From positions 1 through 64,000 of the forward strand of contig ML986615.1 of the NCBI GenBank assembly GCA_010094045.1: a DNA stretch of 64,000 bases, in the 5' to 3' direction. Shown one piece after another: positions 21,028-31,510 of this stretch (the stretch's first letter is position 1; each line of letters starts with the position of its first letter). The notes beneath the pieces were generated by a model. It ran no database searches and had not been told where the DNA came from. It saw nothing but the letters and a program-made list of their open reading frames with translations. The stretch comes from Lojkania enalia (taxonomy: Eukaryota > Ascomycota > Dothideomycetes > Pleosporales). A program made the position numbers and the translations under genes.

Positions 21028-21569
21028 ACAACACGGAATCTATAGCCTTGTCGTCGGGCCGAGCAATCGGAGAGGTCTAGATGTCGGGCTGACTATCCGG
21101 GGCATTCAAGGAGGATAGTCAAAAGAGACAAGCCACAATCCAAATCGTAGAAAGAAGCCGGAACTGCGGAATCCAAAGGAAAAGCATATGTACCTAAGGA
21201 GGCCTATGATGAGCGGCGAGGGACTCGGGATGCCGAGCTGGCCGGAACGATTATCAAATTCCGAGAATTGCTTTTCAACACGGCTGCATCAACGTGCATG
21301 CAGATGTCGTCCCCGTGCCCAGCCCGAGATCTCGCATGCCGATCTCGATCAGCGATGATTGGAATGCGAGGGACAGTCACGTGGTGAGCTTAGGAGTGTC
21401 AAGAGCCAGTAGGAGAGTGCGCATGGGATAGGCGACGGTTAAAGTAGGGCCCTTCCGGACTATGCGAAAACAGTCCTAGCGCGTCCTATAAATGCATCCA
21501 TCGCATGTTCTTCTAACACTTTACCAGTACTCTCGACAACCGGTGCTGGCGGGACCAACCACGACGGAA
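21028..21569. promoter_or_regulatory. Divergent promoter of the F-box and sirtuin genes
   Basis: 542 bases between two divergent starts. TATAAAT at 21487-21493 would serve the sirtuin. It overlaps an upstream in-frame ATG at 21492, which argues that translation begins at the next ATG, at 21570. Confidence 0.5.
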
Positions 21570-23152
21570 ATGGCTGCGCCAGGCTTCTCGGGCCCCGTCA
21601 TGGTGCAGGAACAGCCCTCAGCGCCCGTCATTGACCTCACAGCGGAACCTTTGGGTGAGGGTGTATACGATGCGACCAAGGCGGGTACGGGCGTGGCGGC
21701 TGCTCCTCGCAAGGAGAGCGACGATGACGAGTGGGAGTCAGCGTCGCTGTTCGAGGAGATTCTGGATGAGGCGGAAAGTTTTGAGTATTCGACCGACCGT
21801 TGGTTTGCCCCCTCACCTATGTCCAGTTCCCCAGTTGACTCTCCATAGGCACAGATACGTGTACCGCCGAAGAAGCCCGCGTCTTCAGGCAACGCCTCCA
21901 CGAGCTGGGCACAAGTCAATTCGTCCTTGAACACATCACTACCGGCAAGGTCTCAGCCCGCAAGCTATGCACCGCATTTGGTGTGCGTATACCCAAGTTT
22001 CTCGAGGGCTTGGCCGACGAGGCCTACTATCAACTGCTGGGGCTGGCCATTAGCCGGGAATTGAACAAGCGCCGGCGGCTGGAGCGGTATAAGACAATCG
22101 ATGATGCTGCTAAGCTTCTGCGGGAACGCAAGAACATCATGGTCATAACCGGTGCCGGCATATCCACGAGCCTCGGTATTCCCGATTTTCGATCCAAGAA
22201 CACAGGGTTTTATTCAAAGTTGCAAGAGATGGGATACCAGGAGCCGGAGCAGGTCTTTGACATAGCCACTTTTGATGAAGATCCAACTACGTTCTACACC
22301 CTCGCAGGCGACATCCTCCCCGACTTAAGGAAATGGACCCCAACACATGAGTTCATTCGCTTGCTACAGGACAAGGACAAGCTTCTCACCAATTACACCC
22401 AAAACATCGATAATGTTGAGGCGCATGCAGGAATCCGGCCGGAGAAGCTAATACAGTGCCATGGTTCCTGGGCAACTGCAACCTGTCGAAAATGCAAGTT
22501 CAAAGTGCCGGGTGAGGACATCTTCGAGGACATCCGGAAGCACAAACCAGCTGAATGTCCCAAGTGCATCGAGGATCTTGCTACGTACAAACCAGGTATG
22601 AAGCGAAAACGGAGTTCCAACGGCCACAAGAAGCGGCGAGGACCTGGTGATGATGATTCCGACTCGGACGGGGCCTATGATATCCCCCAGCCAGGGATCA
22701 TGAAACCCGATATCACCTTCTTCGGTGAGGCGCTTCCTGCTGACTTTTTCGAAAGGTTACGGGCGCAAGACAAGGACAAGGTGGATCTCGTGATTGTCAT
22801 GGGAACAAGCATGAAGGTGGCTCCTGTTTCGGAAATACCAAATTTCTTGCCACGGGATGTTCCCCAAATATATATCTCGCGGGATGTAAGTACATGCCAA
22901 CTTTGATCAGTAGATGCTCTGCTTACTCATCTCCAGCCCATCCACCATATTAATTTCGATATCAACCTGCTCGGTGATTGCGACACTGTCGTAGCTGAGC
23001 TTGCCCGACGTGCTGGATGGGACTTGAAACATAAGATGCTTTTTAACAACCAGCAAGCGGATGTGGACATTGTTGATGAGTTCGAACATACGTATAGGGT
23101 CCGAGTTCGGAGCTCGGCACCTAAAACGGAGGCATATGATTCTAATCTGTAG
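21570..23152 (+). CDS. NAD-dependent histone deacetylase, Sir2/Hst class I
   Basis: Exons 21570-21798, 21849-22885 and 22937-23152 give 493 residues; introns are 50 and 51 nt. The first intron uses a weak donor, GTTGGT. Conserved features are [20 protein letters not shown] near residue 172 (NAD binding), YTQNIDNVE, the catalytic His in QCHGSW, the zinc pairs CRKC and CPKC, and [11 protein letters not shown] then [13 protein letters not shown]. An insert rich in Lys, Arg and Asp (KRKRSS...[14 protein letters not shown]) lies after the zinc module and looks like a nuclear signal with an acidic patch. The N-terminal ~75 residues are acidic and disordered. The sequence fits Sir2/Hst1-like (SIRT1-type) enzymes, which deacetylate histones in silent chromatin. 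An ATG at 21492 would add 26 residues but overlaps the TATA box. Confidence 0.93.
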
Positions 23153-23871
23153 ATAGGTATATACGAGAAGGGCGTTTAAGGACAGTATTTCATGGCTACC
23201 AAAGATGGTGTAATACTGTGTTAGTGTATGGGGTTTATCGGTTTAGCCCTGAGGGAACACTTCGGCTAAATGTTGCGGTTGTCGACTTTGGATTAGGGAT
23301 GGGCGTTTAGCACAGGATTGCGTAACGACTGACGGTCTTTGCCTTTATGACGCGTAGATACTCTGGAAGCGGTCGAGGAGATTTCTCTTTTGGTTCTCTC
23401 CCATACATGAGCGTTACTATTATAGATTTGTGACCATATTGCATTCGCTCGCGGCTCCTACTCAGTGGTTCCCGTGAATTGGTACTAGGGACTACGTAGA
23501 GACACTAGGCTTTCCTCCTAGCTATTTCGAATGGAGACGGAAACAATACCTTCTACGAATTCTGAATAAGTTCATTCTTTATCCCTCCATCAGAATTTCA
23601 GCAACCGTACGGAAACGTATACGAGATGTTCCCCAGACGCTTGTTCGGAAAGCCGAAAATAATGATATAGCTAAGATACTGACTTTGAGACATGTTCAAA
23701 CTTGTACCGTGACGAGCACCAACTTGGCAAGGTTCATACGGCCACGCCAGAGCTAAGCTTTCTGAGGCTGGGCTGGAGCCTCCCGTCCCCTGCTTCGCTA
23801 ACCGAGCTCAAGCTCTGCCTCGAAAAAAGCCTCCGTCGGACGCCCGCCAACCGCCAACCACGCATACAAAC
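23153..23871. other. Intergenic between sirtuin and Rpp40
   Basis: Sirtuin 3' flank and Rpp40 promoter, both genes on the plus strand. No other coding signal seen. Confidence 0.45.
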
Positions 23872-25144
23872 ATGATCGATATCCGGAAGAACGACGGCCC
23901 CTATCCGAAATGTTACTTCACGCACAGTCTTCTTCCAGGCTACATTGACCCACAAAATCCTTCGACGAAGAAGAAACCCTTCTCTACCTTCCTAGCGCAG
24001 CATTTTTCGCACACGGTACGAGCAGCCCGTGAGGAGATGCATTGCGCGCACGCGAGACTAACACAAGCCTCAGCTGGACTTAATACTTCCCGAAGAACTC
24101 TACGAGATTGTTCGAGCACGATTGGAGAGTGAGCCAGTGGGACAGCTACAGTATGCGCAGGTGAACATGAAGCTTGGCGAGCTACTGGAGGGTGATTTCT
24201 TCAATGAGTATATAAAGAAGGGTATACGTCGATTCGTGTTGTAGCGGAAGCGGGAGCTGACTGGCCTAAAGGGGACATCATGATGCTGTCAGAAGGCCGA
24301 CCGCTTGTAGACAGTGTTTTCTCACTATATAAGGGTATTCTTAGACTGGAACTGGATAGACCCACATACGAGCGATGCGGCTTGCAAGGTACACCGATCG
24401 AGGATGGTGGTAGAAAGCATCAGAAGGCTCGATGGGGTGCGTCACAAGCCGGCGGCCTTTTGCTGACAGACAGGGTGGCTAACATCGAATGTAGTGATCG
24501 AGTTTGACCTTCGTGCCTCGAATATGGTGCACGGTAAGAAACTCTTCTCTAGGCTAGAATGGGCTTGTAGGAATGTCCTAAATAAGAGCATTGTCTGGCT
24601 CTTTTACAATTTCAACCCATCGAGTGCTGAGTCTCTTCCCGAAGGAAGAGAACAAATTTCTAAGCATCATCCGTACGTTCAGACGACAAGGCCTATGCCC
24701 GTGGTCTTCGAGAGGATAATCGTACCGGACTTAACATTGGCCGACTTGTCGCAGCTTTACGAACAGGAAAACTCGCTTGCCCTGGTCGAGTGGTTGCACT
24801 TAATCAGCTTAGAATCACCGCGAATACGGAGTGACGACAAAATTGATTCCTTCCTCAGTCGCTACGAAGTGCCTAACTTCGGTAGCGGGGCGAGTACAAA
24901 GAATATGGTGCATGTAAGATGGAATGGATTCATACCACCAAACTTTGTGCAGAGCCTTTTCTTATTGGTTAGTAAACATGGGCTCAAGGTAGCAAAAGCA
25001 GAACAAGATGGAGAAGGGGGTACCAAAAATCAGCAAGAAGGGAGGTGGTTTGCCATGACTGCTAAAGCATTCGCAGGATATGGAGGATGCTACACCACCG
25101 TGCAGTTTGCGGGACGTGAGACATTAACCTGGGAATGTGACTGA
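23872..25144 (+). CDS. rpp40: RNase P/MRP subunit Rpp40
   Basis: Four exons, 23872-24015, 24074-24221, 24272-24436 and 24495-25144, join to 368 residues. The introns are 58, 50 and 58 nt. The start MIDIRKNDGPYPKCYFTHS, the block LDLILPEELYEIV, then LGELLEGDFFNEYIKKGDIM and LSEGRPLVDSVF, match fungal Rpp40. So do RWVIEFDLRASNMVHGKK (across intron 3) and the C-terminal TTVQFAGRETLTWE. The protein is a structural subunit of nuclear RNase P, which trims tRNA 5' leaders. All exon joins keep the frame and restore conserved blocks. Confidence 0.92.
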
Positions 25145-26845
25145 TCAAGATCACGGGCTCTATCATGCCATTACTTGGCAGTATCATCAAAAACATCTGC
25201 CGGCCTCCAAAAGTTGCAGGGTACACTAGTGCCCCTCTCGCCACGAGGCTCTTACCAAAATCAGATGATGCAAAGTGGAGATGGGAAGAAGGGAGGGGGG
25301 TACTTCTCTTTTAGACAGTGTGACTCCTAAATATATGGAATTGACAACAGGAATTCCTTTAGGCGCGCAGCATATCCGCGGAGTCCGGTTACTCTAAGTA
25401 CCGAGTCTCCAGTCATGCAACGAACATCCGCACTTACACTATTTTTGTAGATTTTCTAGAAGTCCGTGTCCAAAGAGACCTAGGTAATCCTGTGCATGGA
25501 ATACGTCAGTAGAATTGACATTGGTCATGGTCTCCCAAGGCCTCGTGGCCCCCCTGATCCAACATCGGCGTTGCTGACGGCAGACGTCCGTATCCGCCGT
25601 AGCGGATATCCATTCACACCTATTATCACCGAAAACACCATCGCCTTTTCTTCAAGACGGATATCCGCGAAGTCCGTACCTTATGTCATGTTCTAGTATG
25701 TCAGCGTCAACTGCGACAGGATATCTGGAGCGCAAGAAGGCCCCACCGGCCACTGAAGCTATCGGAGATTGGCGTGTCTAAGTGTATCTTCAATCGGTCT
25801 TGGTCACTTGGACCGAGGTGAAGTACGTAAACACCCAAGACTAGTCAGTTGAGTTATCGAGTTTACTAGCAGAGCCAGCCCTTTGGTATCTACCCATGTC
25901 GCTACAAGGGTGGCTTTTTACCTGGTTTAGGGACCCATTAGGCTTATTCCATGATTTTGGCCGACTTGAGGTTGCATATCGCTTAGCGGGCACATCTCAG
26001 TACCCTTTTGTTGCGGCTACCATGTAATATGCATGCTTGCTTATCCTTTCCTTTGCGATGGTGGTATGGGGACAGGAAGTGGGAACACGTGCATGCTTCC
26101 TCCACCTGCATCCAGCAGTAGCCCACTGCGACGTAGCCCAGCCACCAACTTTCAACGACATTCCCCTTCATTGGCTTCATGAAGAGAAGTGGAGCCCGTT
26201 CAGCGCTATTGAATTTTTTGCACGACGCCGTCTTTTCGGAATATTTTCCTCAAGCCGTAACGGCGTCGTCGAGTCAGGCGAATAATGGCGGGAAAGGCGG
26301 TTTGCTCGAACTTGAAGCAGGATAGTGTTGGTGGAGCTTTAGTCTTTATCGCTTCCTGTTGCGGGTGGCGGCACCTTGGGAAATGGCGTCTGCAAGAAGC
26401 ATTGAGCAAGGGGCAGGGAAAGATTTCTGTGCAGCGTAGTAAATGGCAGAGGCTGTGACATGCTCTCAATTCAGCTTAACTATGAGCAGACGAGAGAATG
26501 TGACATTTGCGAGTGTCTCCATGTATAGAATTAAAATCTAAGTATATATCAAACAGAGATTTGTGGGATCGCGCCCGCACCGTCCCGTGTTTTAGAGCGA
26601 CAAAAACGCGAGCCGAAGTAGGATCAGCGGGAGCGATGCCTCTCCGCCGTAGATCTACCGTTCACTATAATTAAGCACCTATACAAGTCTATCCCCATCC
26701 TTTCTCAACAGAAACCAATCACACTACAGAAGAAACACTTCTTCTTGTTCTTCTTCTGATGGACTAACTATGCTGCATGTAACTAGCTGCCTATCGCTTT
26801 GCGAAACGATCTAAATTACCAGACCTCGCATAATACGAGTGTAAG
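25145..26845. repeat. Gene-poor interval with short diverged repeats
   Basis: Two copies of ATATCCGCG(G/A)AGTCCG lie at 25372-25387 and 25661-25676 in the same orientation. Between them TATCCGC and GCGGATA (25591-25597, 25602-25608) form a small inverted repeat. They may mark the remains of a short transposon. No gene was recognised; frames near 26037-26469 overlap on both strands without support. Confidence 0.4.
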
Positions 26846-27182
26846 ATGGATGGGTCGGCAAATGCAAACCTCAGGTCTAGGTACAAACTCGAGACAACGC
26901 TCAATACGAAACTGCGGATGGATCGATTAGAGTTGGAGACTGCCGAAATGCGAGGCCGACTGGAGGATCAGGAACAGTGAGAATCTCGCATTGAAAAGAG
27001 CCCTTCTCACTAGGCTGACGAATGCACCTGCAAGTCCCACCAAAGATGTCCTAAACTGTAGAAATTTGACGAAGGAAAATACGCCACCACGTTCTGACCG
27101 GGCTCGGAAGGATTCAACAAAATCGGCGCGGAGTCTCGGGATGCGGCCAGCGAAACCGTCTGTCTTCTCGAAAACGGGTTAA
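26846..27182 (+). pseudogene. Possible coiled-coil coding relic with one frameshift
   Basis: An ATG at 26846 opens a 44-codon frame, rich in Leu, Glu and Arg (KLRMDRLELETAEMRGRLED), which ends in TGA at 26978. One frame over, the charged pattern continues without a break: NSENLALKRALLTRL, then a Pro/Ser/Lys-rich tail to a stop at 27182. Together they look like one short coiled-coil protein broken by a single-base change near 26970, or two exons with an unrecognised junction. I do not recognise the family. Confidence 0.3.
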
Positions 27183-27946
27183 AGGGACAACCAGAAGGGA
27201 AAAGAGCACTAGAAGGCGCCCGTGGCTTGCTGTTACACGAGTGTGGCGGTTTGTCGGGCTTCTCATCGGGTCGTACGCCTAAAACATATGGCCAACTAGT
27301 ATCTCATTGGGGGCTTTTACCTATCGGGTTGCGAGTACGGGCTCTGGTGCTTGGCGGAATGGATGGACAGCAGGGATTGATAAAGCCTCAGGGTGCCCGT
27401 GTAACTTGCAGGATTGGGGCGAGATAGTGGGTTAGGTGCGGTGGTCCGTGTGTCATGCGGCTGTGATGTAGAACATGGGTTACCGCATTTCTGTAGTGTT
27501 TCGTTGCAGGGTGGCCGCGTTTTGTGGCGCGAGACCTTTTTGGGACCTCGTCTATCAACTATCCCAGGGTAGCCTTCGGCTATGACGTACGATGCTGCGT
27601 GATATTTATTGCATCTTGAGTCCTGGATCAGGGATTCAAGCGTAGCTAGAGCTAGTATTAGTCGCGCGGTTGATACACGATAATCTGCAATTGTGGTGGC
27701 AACTAAAGTGTATGCAGGTGAGATGGTCCTGCATGAAGCCATCGTAGCTTCGAAAGGCTTTTATCGGAGCTTTCGTCGGGATACTACAGCATTGCAGTCA
27801 AGATTCACTGCAGATTCACTGCAGATAGGTGTGACACAGTTCATGTGGAAAAAAATATTCATTGATTCGAAAAGCGGATAGAGAATGCTAAAGCTAGCCT
27901 ATCATCAAAACTAAGATCTGAAGAAAGAATGAAAAAGACGAGACCC
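27183..27946. other. Intergenic, tandem 11-mer
   Basis: No gene recognised. AGATTCACTGC occurs twice in tandem at 27801-27822. The right end is the 3' flank of the Thr-rich secreted-protein gene. Confidence 0.4.
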
Positions 27947-29206
27947 TTAAAGCCTCAACGTGCCAATGTGACCACCAACTCTCCTGCACGCAGTAACTGA
28001 CGCCGTCGGTGTGACTGTGCTGGTACGAGTCCAGGTAACATGAATTGTATTTGTTATGACAGTGGTGGTGTAAGTCCAGTAGATCCGAGTGCTAGTGGGA
28101 GTTGGGAGAGTGGTTGTCGAGGTGTAGATACCAGAATAGAAAGTGACCGGGGGAAGCGTCGTGGTGGTTGTAGTAGTTAACAACATGGACTCCGTTGTTG
28201 TGACCGGAGGATCAGTATGGGTGATCGTAGTCTCCACAGGTGTTGGATCTGTGATAGTAAGAGTCGGCGCATCTGGAGCGCGCTCCTTAATGGGGGCAGC
28301 AATTTCCTTAGCCTTCTGGTCACGCCTGGCTTTGGCGGCTTCGATACGGCGACGAGCATATTCAAAATCAACAGCTCGGTCAGCCTTTCGCATAATGCGG
28401 TGAAACGGCCGTCCGGTTGGGGTCTCAATAGCTGCTGGATGAATGAGGGTCGGAGAATATGTGGCTGGCTTGTCTTTGCGTCTAGTTGGAATTGTGCAAG
28501 TCGCAGTAACAGTCGTGGTAGTAATTTGGAGATCTTTGGTCCATGTATATCGGGACCTTGTAAAGGTCTTTGTTACAGAGGTGGTGACAGGCTTTGGCGT
28601 AACGGTCACGGTAAATTTGGCCGTCTTGGATGGAACAGTAATAGTTGTAAATGGCCCGACAGTTGAGGAGATTGTTTCAGTCGAAGTAGTTACAGATGTG
28701 ATTGTCGGTGTAGTTGTGACATCATAAGTTACAGTCGGGGTGTATGTAGTTGTGACCTGCGGTCCAACATCGAGAGAAATGTCTATCCGTGGGTCAGTAG
28801 ACCATTCAACGGTCAATTTGGGATTATACGCGCCTCTTTGCCAAGCAAACGGGAAGCCATCATCATTATTTCCGAGTACCAAAACCATCCAATCGCCAGA
28901 AACCATCTGGCTTTTGAGGATAGGGCATGTCGACAGCTGCGGAGTGTCCGCAGGAGTGGTGGGGATCTGAGAACAAAGGTACTCATCACCACTAGGATCA
29001 ACCAAGAGAACGTCAGCAACGTCCTCGTTGCATCCCTGGAACGTCGAGACGCAGGTAAAGCTCTCGTTGGATTGAGAGTTGATGAAGTAGTCGCCCTCGT
29101 CAACAAAGTCAACGCCGAACGAAAAGCACACGGAGTTGGGGTCTGTGAGACCAAACGAGAGCAGCGCAGCAGCTACTGGGAGATACGTTAAACGAGGGAA
29201 ATACAT
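27947..29206 (-). CDS. Secreted Thr-rich protein
   Basis: Single exon of 419 residues. MYFPRLTYLPVAAALLSFGL is a signal peptide. Residues ~20-130 form a likely disulphide-bonded domain with six or so Cys (VCFSFGVDF, FTCVSTFQGC, YLCSQ, LSTCP), ending in a Trp-containing strand pair (SGDWMVLVLGN, WQRGAYNPKLTVEW). After this the protein is dominated by Thr with Val, Pro and Ser in runs such as TTTTTTTLPP, typical of O-mannosylated cell-wall or surface stalks. A basic helix (ARRRIEAAKARRDQKAKE, about residues 285-305) interrupts the stalk and has dibasic sites a Kex2-type protease could cut. The C terminus is not a GPI signal (ending GGHIGTLRL). Function unknown; an extracellular fungal-specific protein is likely. 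Confidence 0.8.
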   Translation of the reverse strand: MYFPRLTYLPVAAALLSFGLTDPNSVCFSFGVDFVDEGDYFINSQSNESFTCVSTFQGCNEDVADVLLVDPSGDEYLCSQIPTTPADTPQLSTCPILKSQMVSGDWMVLVLGNNDDGFPFAWQRGAYNPKLTVEWSTDPRIDISLDVGPQVTTTYTPTVTYDVTTTPTITSVTTSTETISSTVGPFTTITVPSKTAKFTVTVTPKPVTTSVTKTFTRSRYTWTKDLQITTTTVTATCTIPTRRKDKPATYSPTLIHPAAIETPTGRPFHRIMRKADRAVDFEYARRRIEAAKARRDQKAKEIAAPIKERAPDAPTLTITDPTPVETTITHTDPPVTTTESMLLTTTTTTTLPPVTFYSGIYTSTTTLPTPTSTRIYWTYTTTVITNTIHVTWTRTSTVTPTASVTACRRVGGHIGTLRL

Positions 29207-31510
29207 GACTGCAGATCAAAGATAGAAGAGGATTGGTACCGTAGTTTAGACAGATGGTCTCCGAAGAGTTGCGAGGTCAGCCAGTGAGGGATGGAGGGAG
29301 CTCTTTTGTATATTGGCATGATGGAGCTGAGCAAAACCCAAGGCCTTGATAGCGTCATGGCACTTCTCCGCTTGCCGTGAGCCAGGCTTTGGCTGGGCAG
29401 GGCTTTCGTCTGATGGCGTGAACGGGGATTCAGCAGTTCTACTTTTGGTCGAGTCCGTCTAGTCAAGGCCTCCGCCTCGACGGCGCCGTCATGCGTGCGC
29501 AGAAAAGGGCGTATTGACTGGCGACAAGGCGATAAGCTCGGGAGTCCATCTAGCTCTGACCTACGCCACGTGAGGGAGCTGCACGATGGAGCTGTGAATG
29601 TACGACAACAGGAGCGGTGACTTGATGCACGGTAGAGAGGATGCACCGCGATATTGCGGCTCGGATGTGCAGCCAATAGATGCCCACTAGCCGGCCGTGG
29701 CCCACCCCAGTCGATTTTCGGCCGCCCATTCACACCCCCAATTTTAGCGTCTACCCTCACCACCCCCCGGACGCTAGCCGCGCATGCAGGCCATTGCAAC
29801 CTATCTGACTCGGCGAGCACTTCTCCTGCTGACCTCTTCTACACGCTCGCTTCCCGGGCAAATGGGCGGCTTGCGTCCTAGGCAGCGCTCCGATCCGCCC
29901 CCCGTGACGCCCACCCGGCCCCAGCTACCCGTGCTCATGGACCAATTCGAGAAACACGGTTTCTCCGTGATCGCTACTAAGCCTCGATCCAGCTACCAGC
30001 GGGGCTCTCGTGCATGCCAGCCCGCCGGTAAGTCCCGGCAGCCTCTCCGAAGCGTGACTGGGACCACACGGATGGCTTCACCTGCAGAAACATTCCCCAT
30101 TTCGCAGCATGGGCGTGCAAGGACCTCATGCCACGTTTTGTCTTACGAAAAATCGCGAAGCCTGACTAGACGCACGAGGAATACCGAGGACCCTAGTTGC
30201 TAACCCCGTCCCTCAAGGCTCAGTATGTATCCGGCTCTACTTGAAACGCAACTATTGGGTTCGGATACCTCTGCAACGATGTCTAGGTAAGCATCAAGAC
30301 GTAAGGGTCATTGCTGCCTTGAATTTCATACTCAGCCCTACGGATATTCGCCCTCTTGTCTCAGTTCCACAGCTCGCTGCCAGGTACTAGCGGGCAACGT
30401 TGGCCGGAATTCTCAGCAAAATCTTGCTTTTTCTTTGAAGCTCTAGCCGTGCCGTTCCTCACGGAAGGAGAGGGGAAATCTCCGTTCCGGCGGTCTTTTC
30501 CTCATGTGCTTGCTCCGTTACTTCCTTTCTTTGCATAGACTATGTTGTATTTCCTCGTGTAAGGCCGTATCTCAGCTTTGTTGTGTGCTGTTAATGCTCT
30601 AGACCTATCAGCTATAAGTCTAAGACCCATGCAGTGGGAGTAGGACAGAGTTATCAGTCTGGTTCCACGACTCTGACGCTTTCCACGCGAGTTTGGAGCC
30701 GCCTAGTCCTTTCCTGGATGTCCTAAAGCATGGAACTGAATTGTAGGGTCCTCGGTCCGCGTATCAATAAATTGTTGCATACTGTATGTAGCGACTATCT
30801 CACGCGGCCTTGCAGGGGACCCACCAGCCTGGGTCAGGTTCCAGCCAATTTCTCTGATGATGTCCGGCAGTCGAGAGCATGCGTGTTCCCCAGAAACAAC
30901 TCATATGGTTTACCGCAATCCTACCTTGTCATCGTCCCGCTGGATTCGAGCAGTATCTCCCCTGTAGGTCCCGCTTTTATTGCCGCATCAAGCATTGACA
31001 CAGTTCCTCAGCTCAATTAGAGATCTACGCCACGATTCTAGGCAGGGACCCGAAAATAGATCCTTCCTCCATCATACCAGGTAAATGTCGGATGAAACGA
31101 ATCAGACCTTCTCGTTTCTGACCGGACGATGGTTGCCGCTTCGCCACCGAGCCTATCGAAGCAATATTAGCTGCACAGTAAGACTGATGGGTCCTGACCC
31201 TCGCCAGCATGAAGGCTTGAGCCACAAAACGCTACTCTTGAGTTGGTGGGATGTCTTCCTTGGCTTTGTAACTAGAGACGCCATGGCATTGCGAGCTATG
31301 TGCCCGACACATTGCCATCATTAGGCCCACCCGTAATTTCCAGTTGAAGGGATTTCATATATATCTACCATCTACGTTTCTATTCTGAAGTCCATCAGTT
31401 GCATCAGCCTCTGGTTTTTCATCGTCCATTGGCCTGTGAAACGGTTCATCCTGTTTTACAGGTATCGTTAATACACAGTATCGTTAACACATCAACTCTA
31501 CTACTTCGTT
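29207..31510. other. Gene-poor interval and laccase promoter
   Basis: 2.3 kb with no recognised gene. A 139-codon plus-strand frame at 29784-30203 is Arg, Ser and Pro rich with no family match. ATATATAT at 31357-31364, about 150 bases before the laccase start, is a candidate TATA element. Confidence 0.4.

Noticed and set aside
29784..30203. 139-codon plus-strand frame rich in Arg, Ser and Pro
   Set aside because: Composition is typical of chance frames in GC-rich DNA and no motif is visible.
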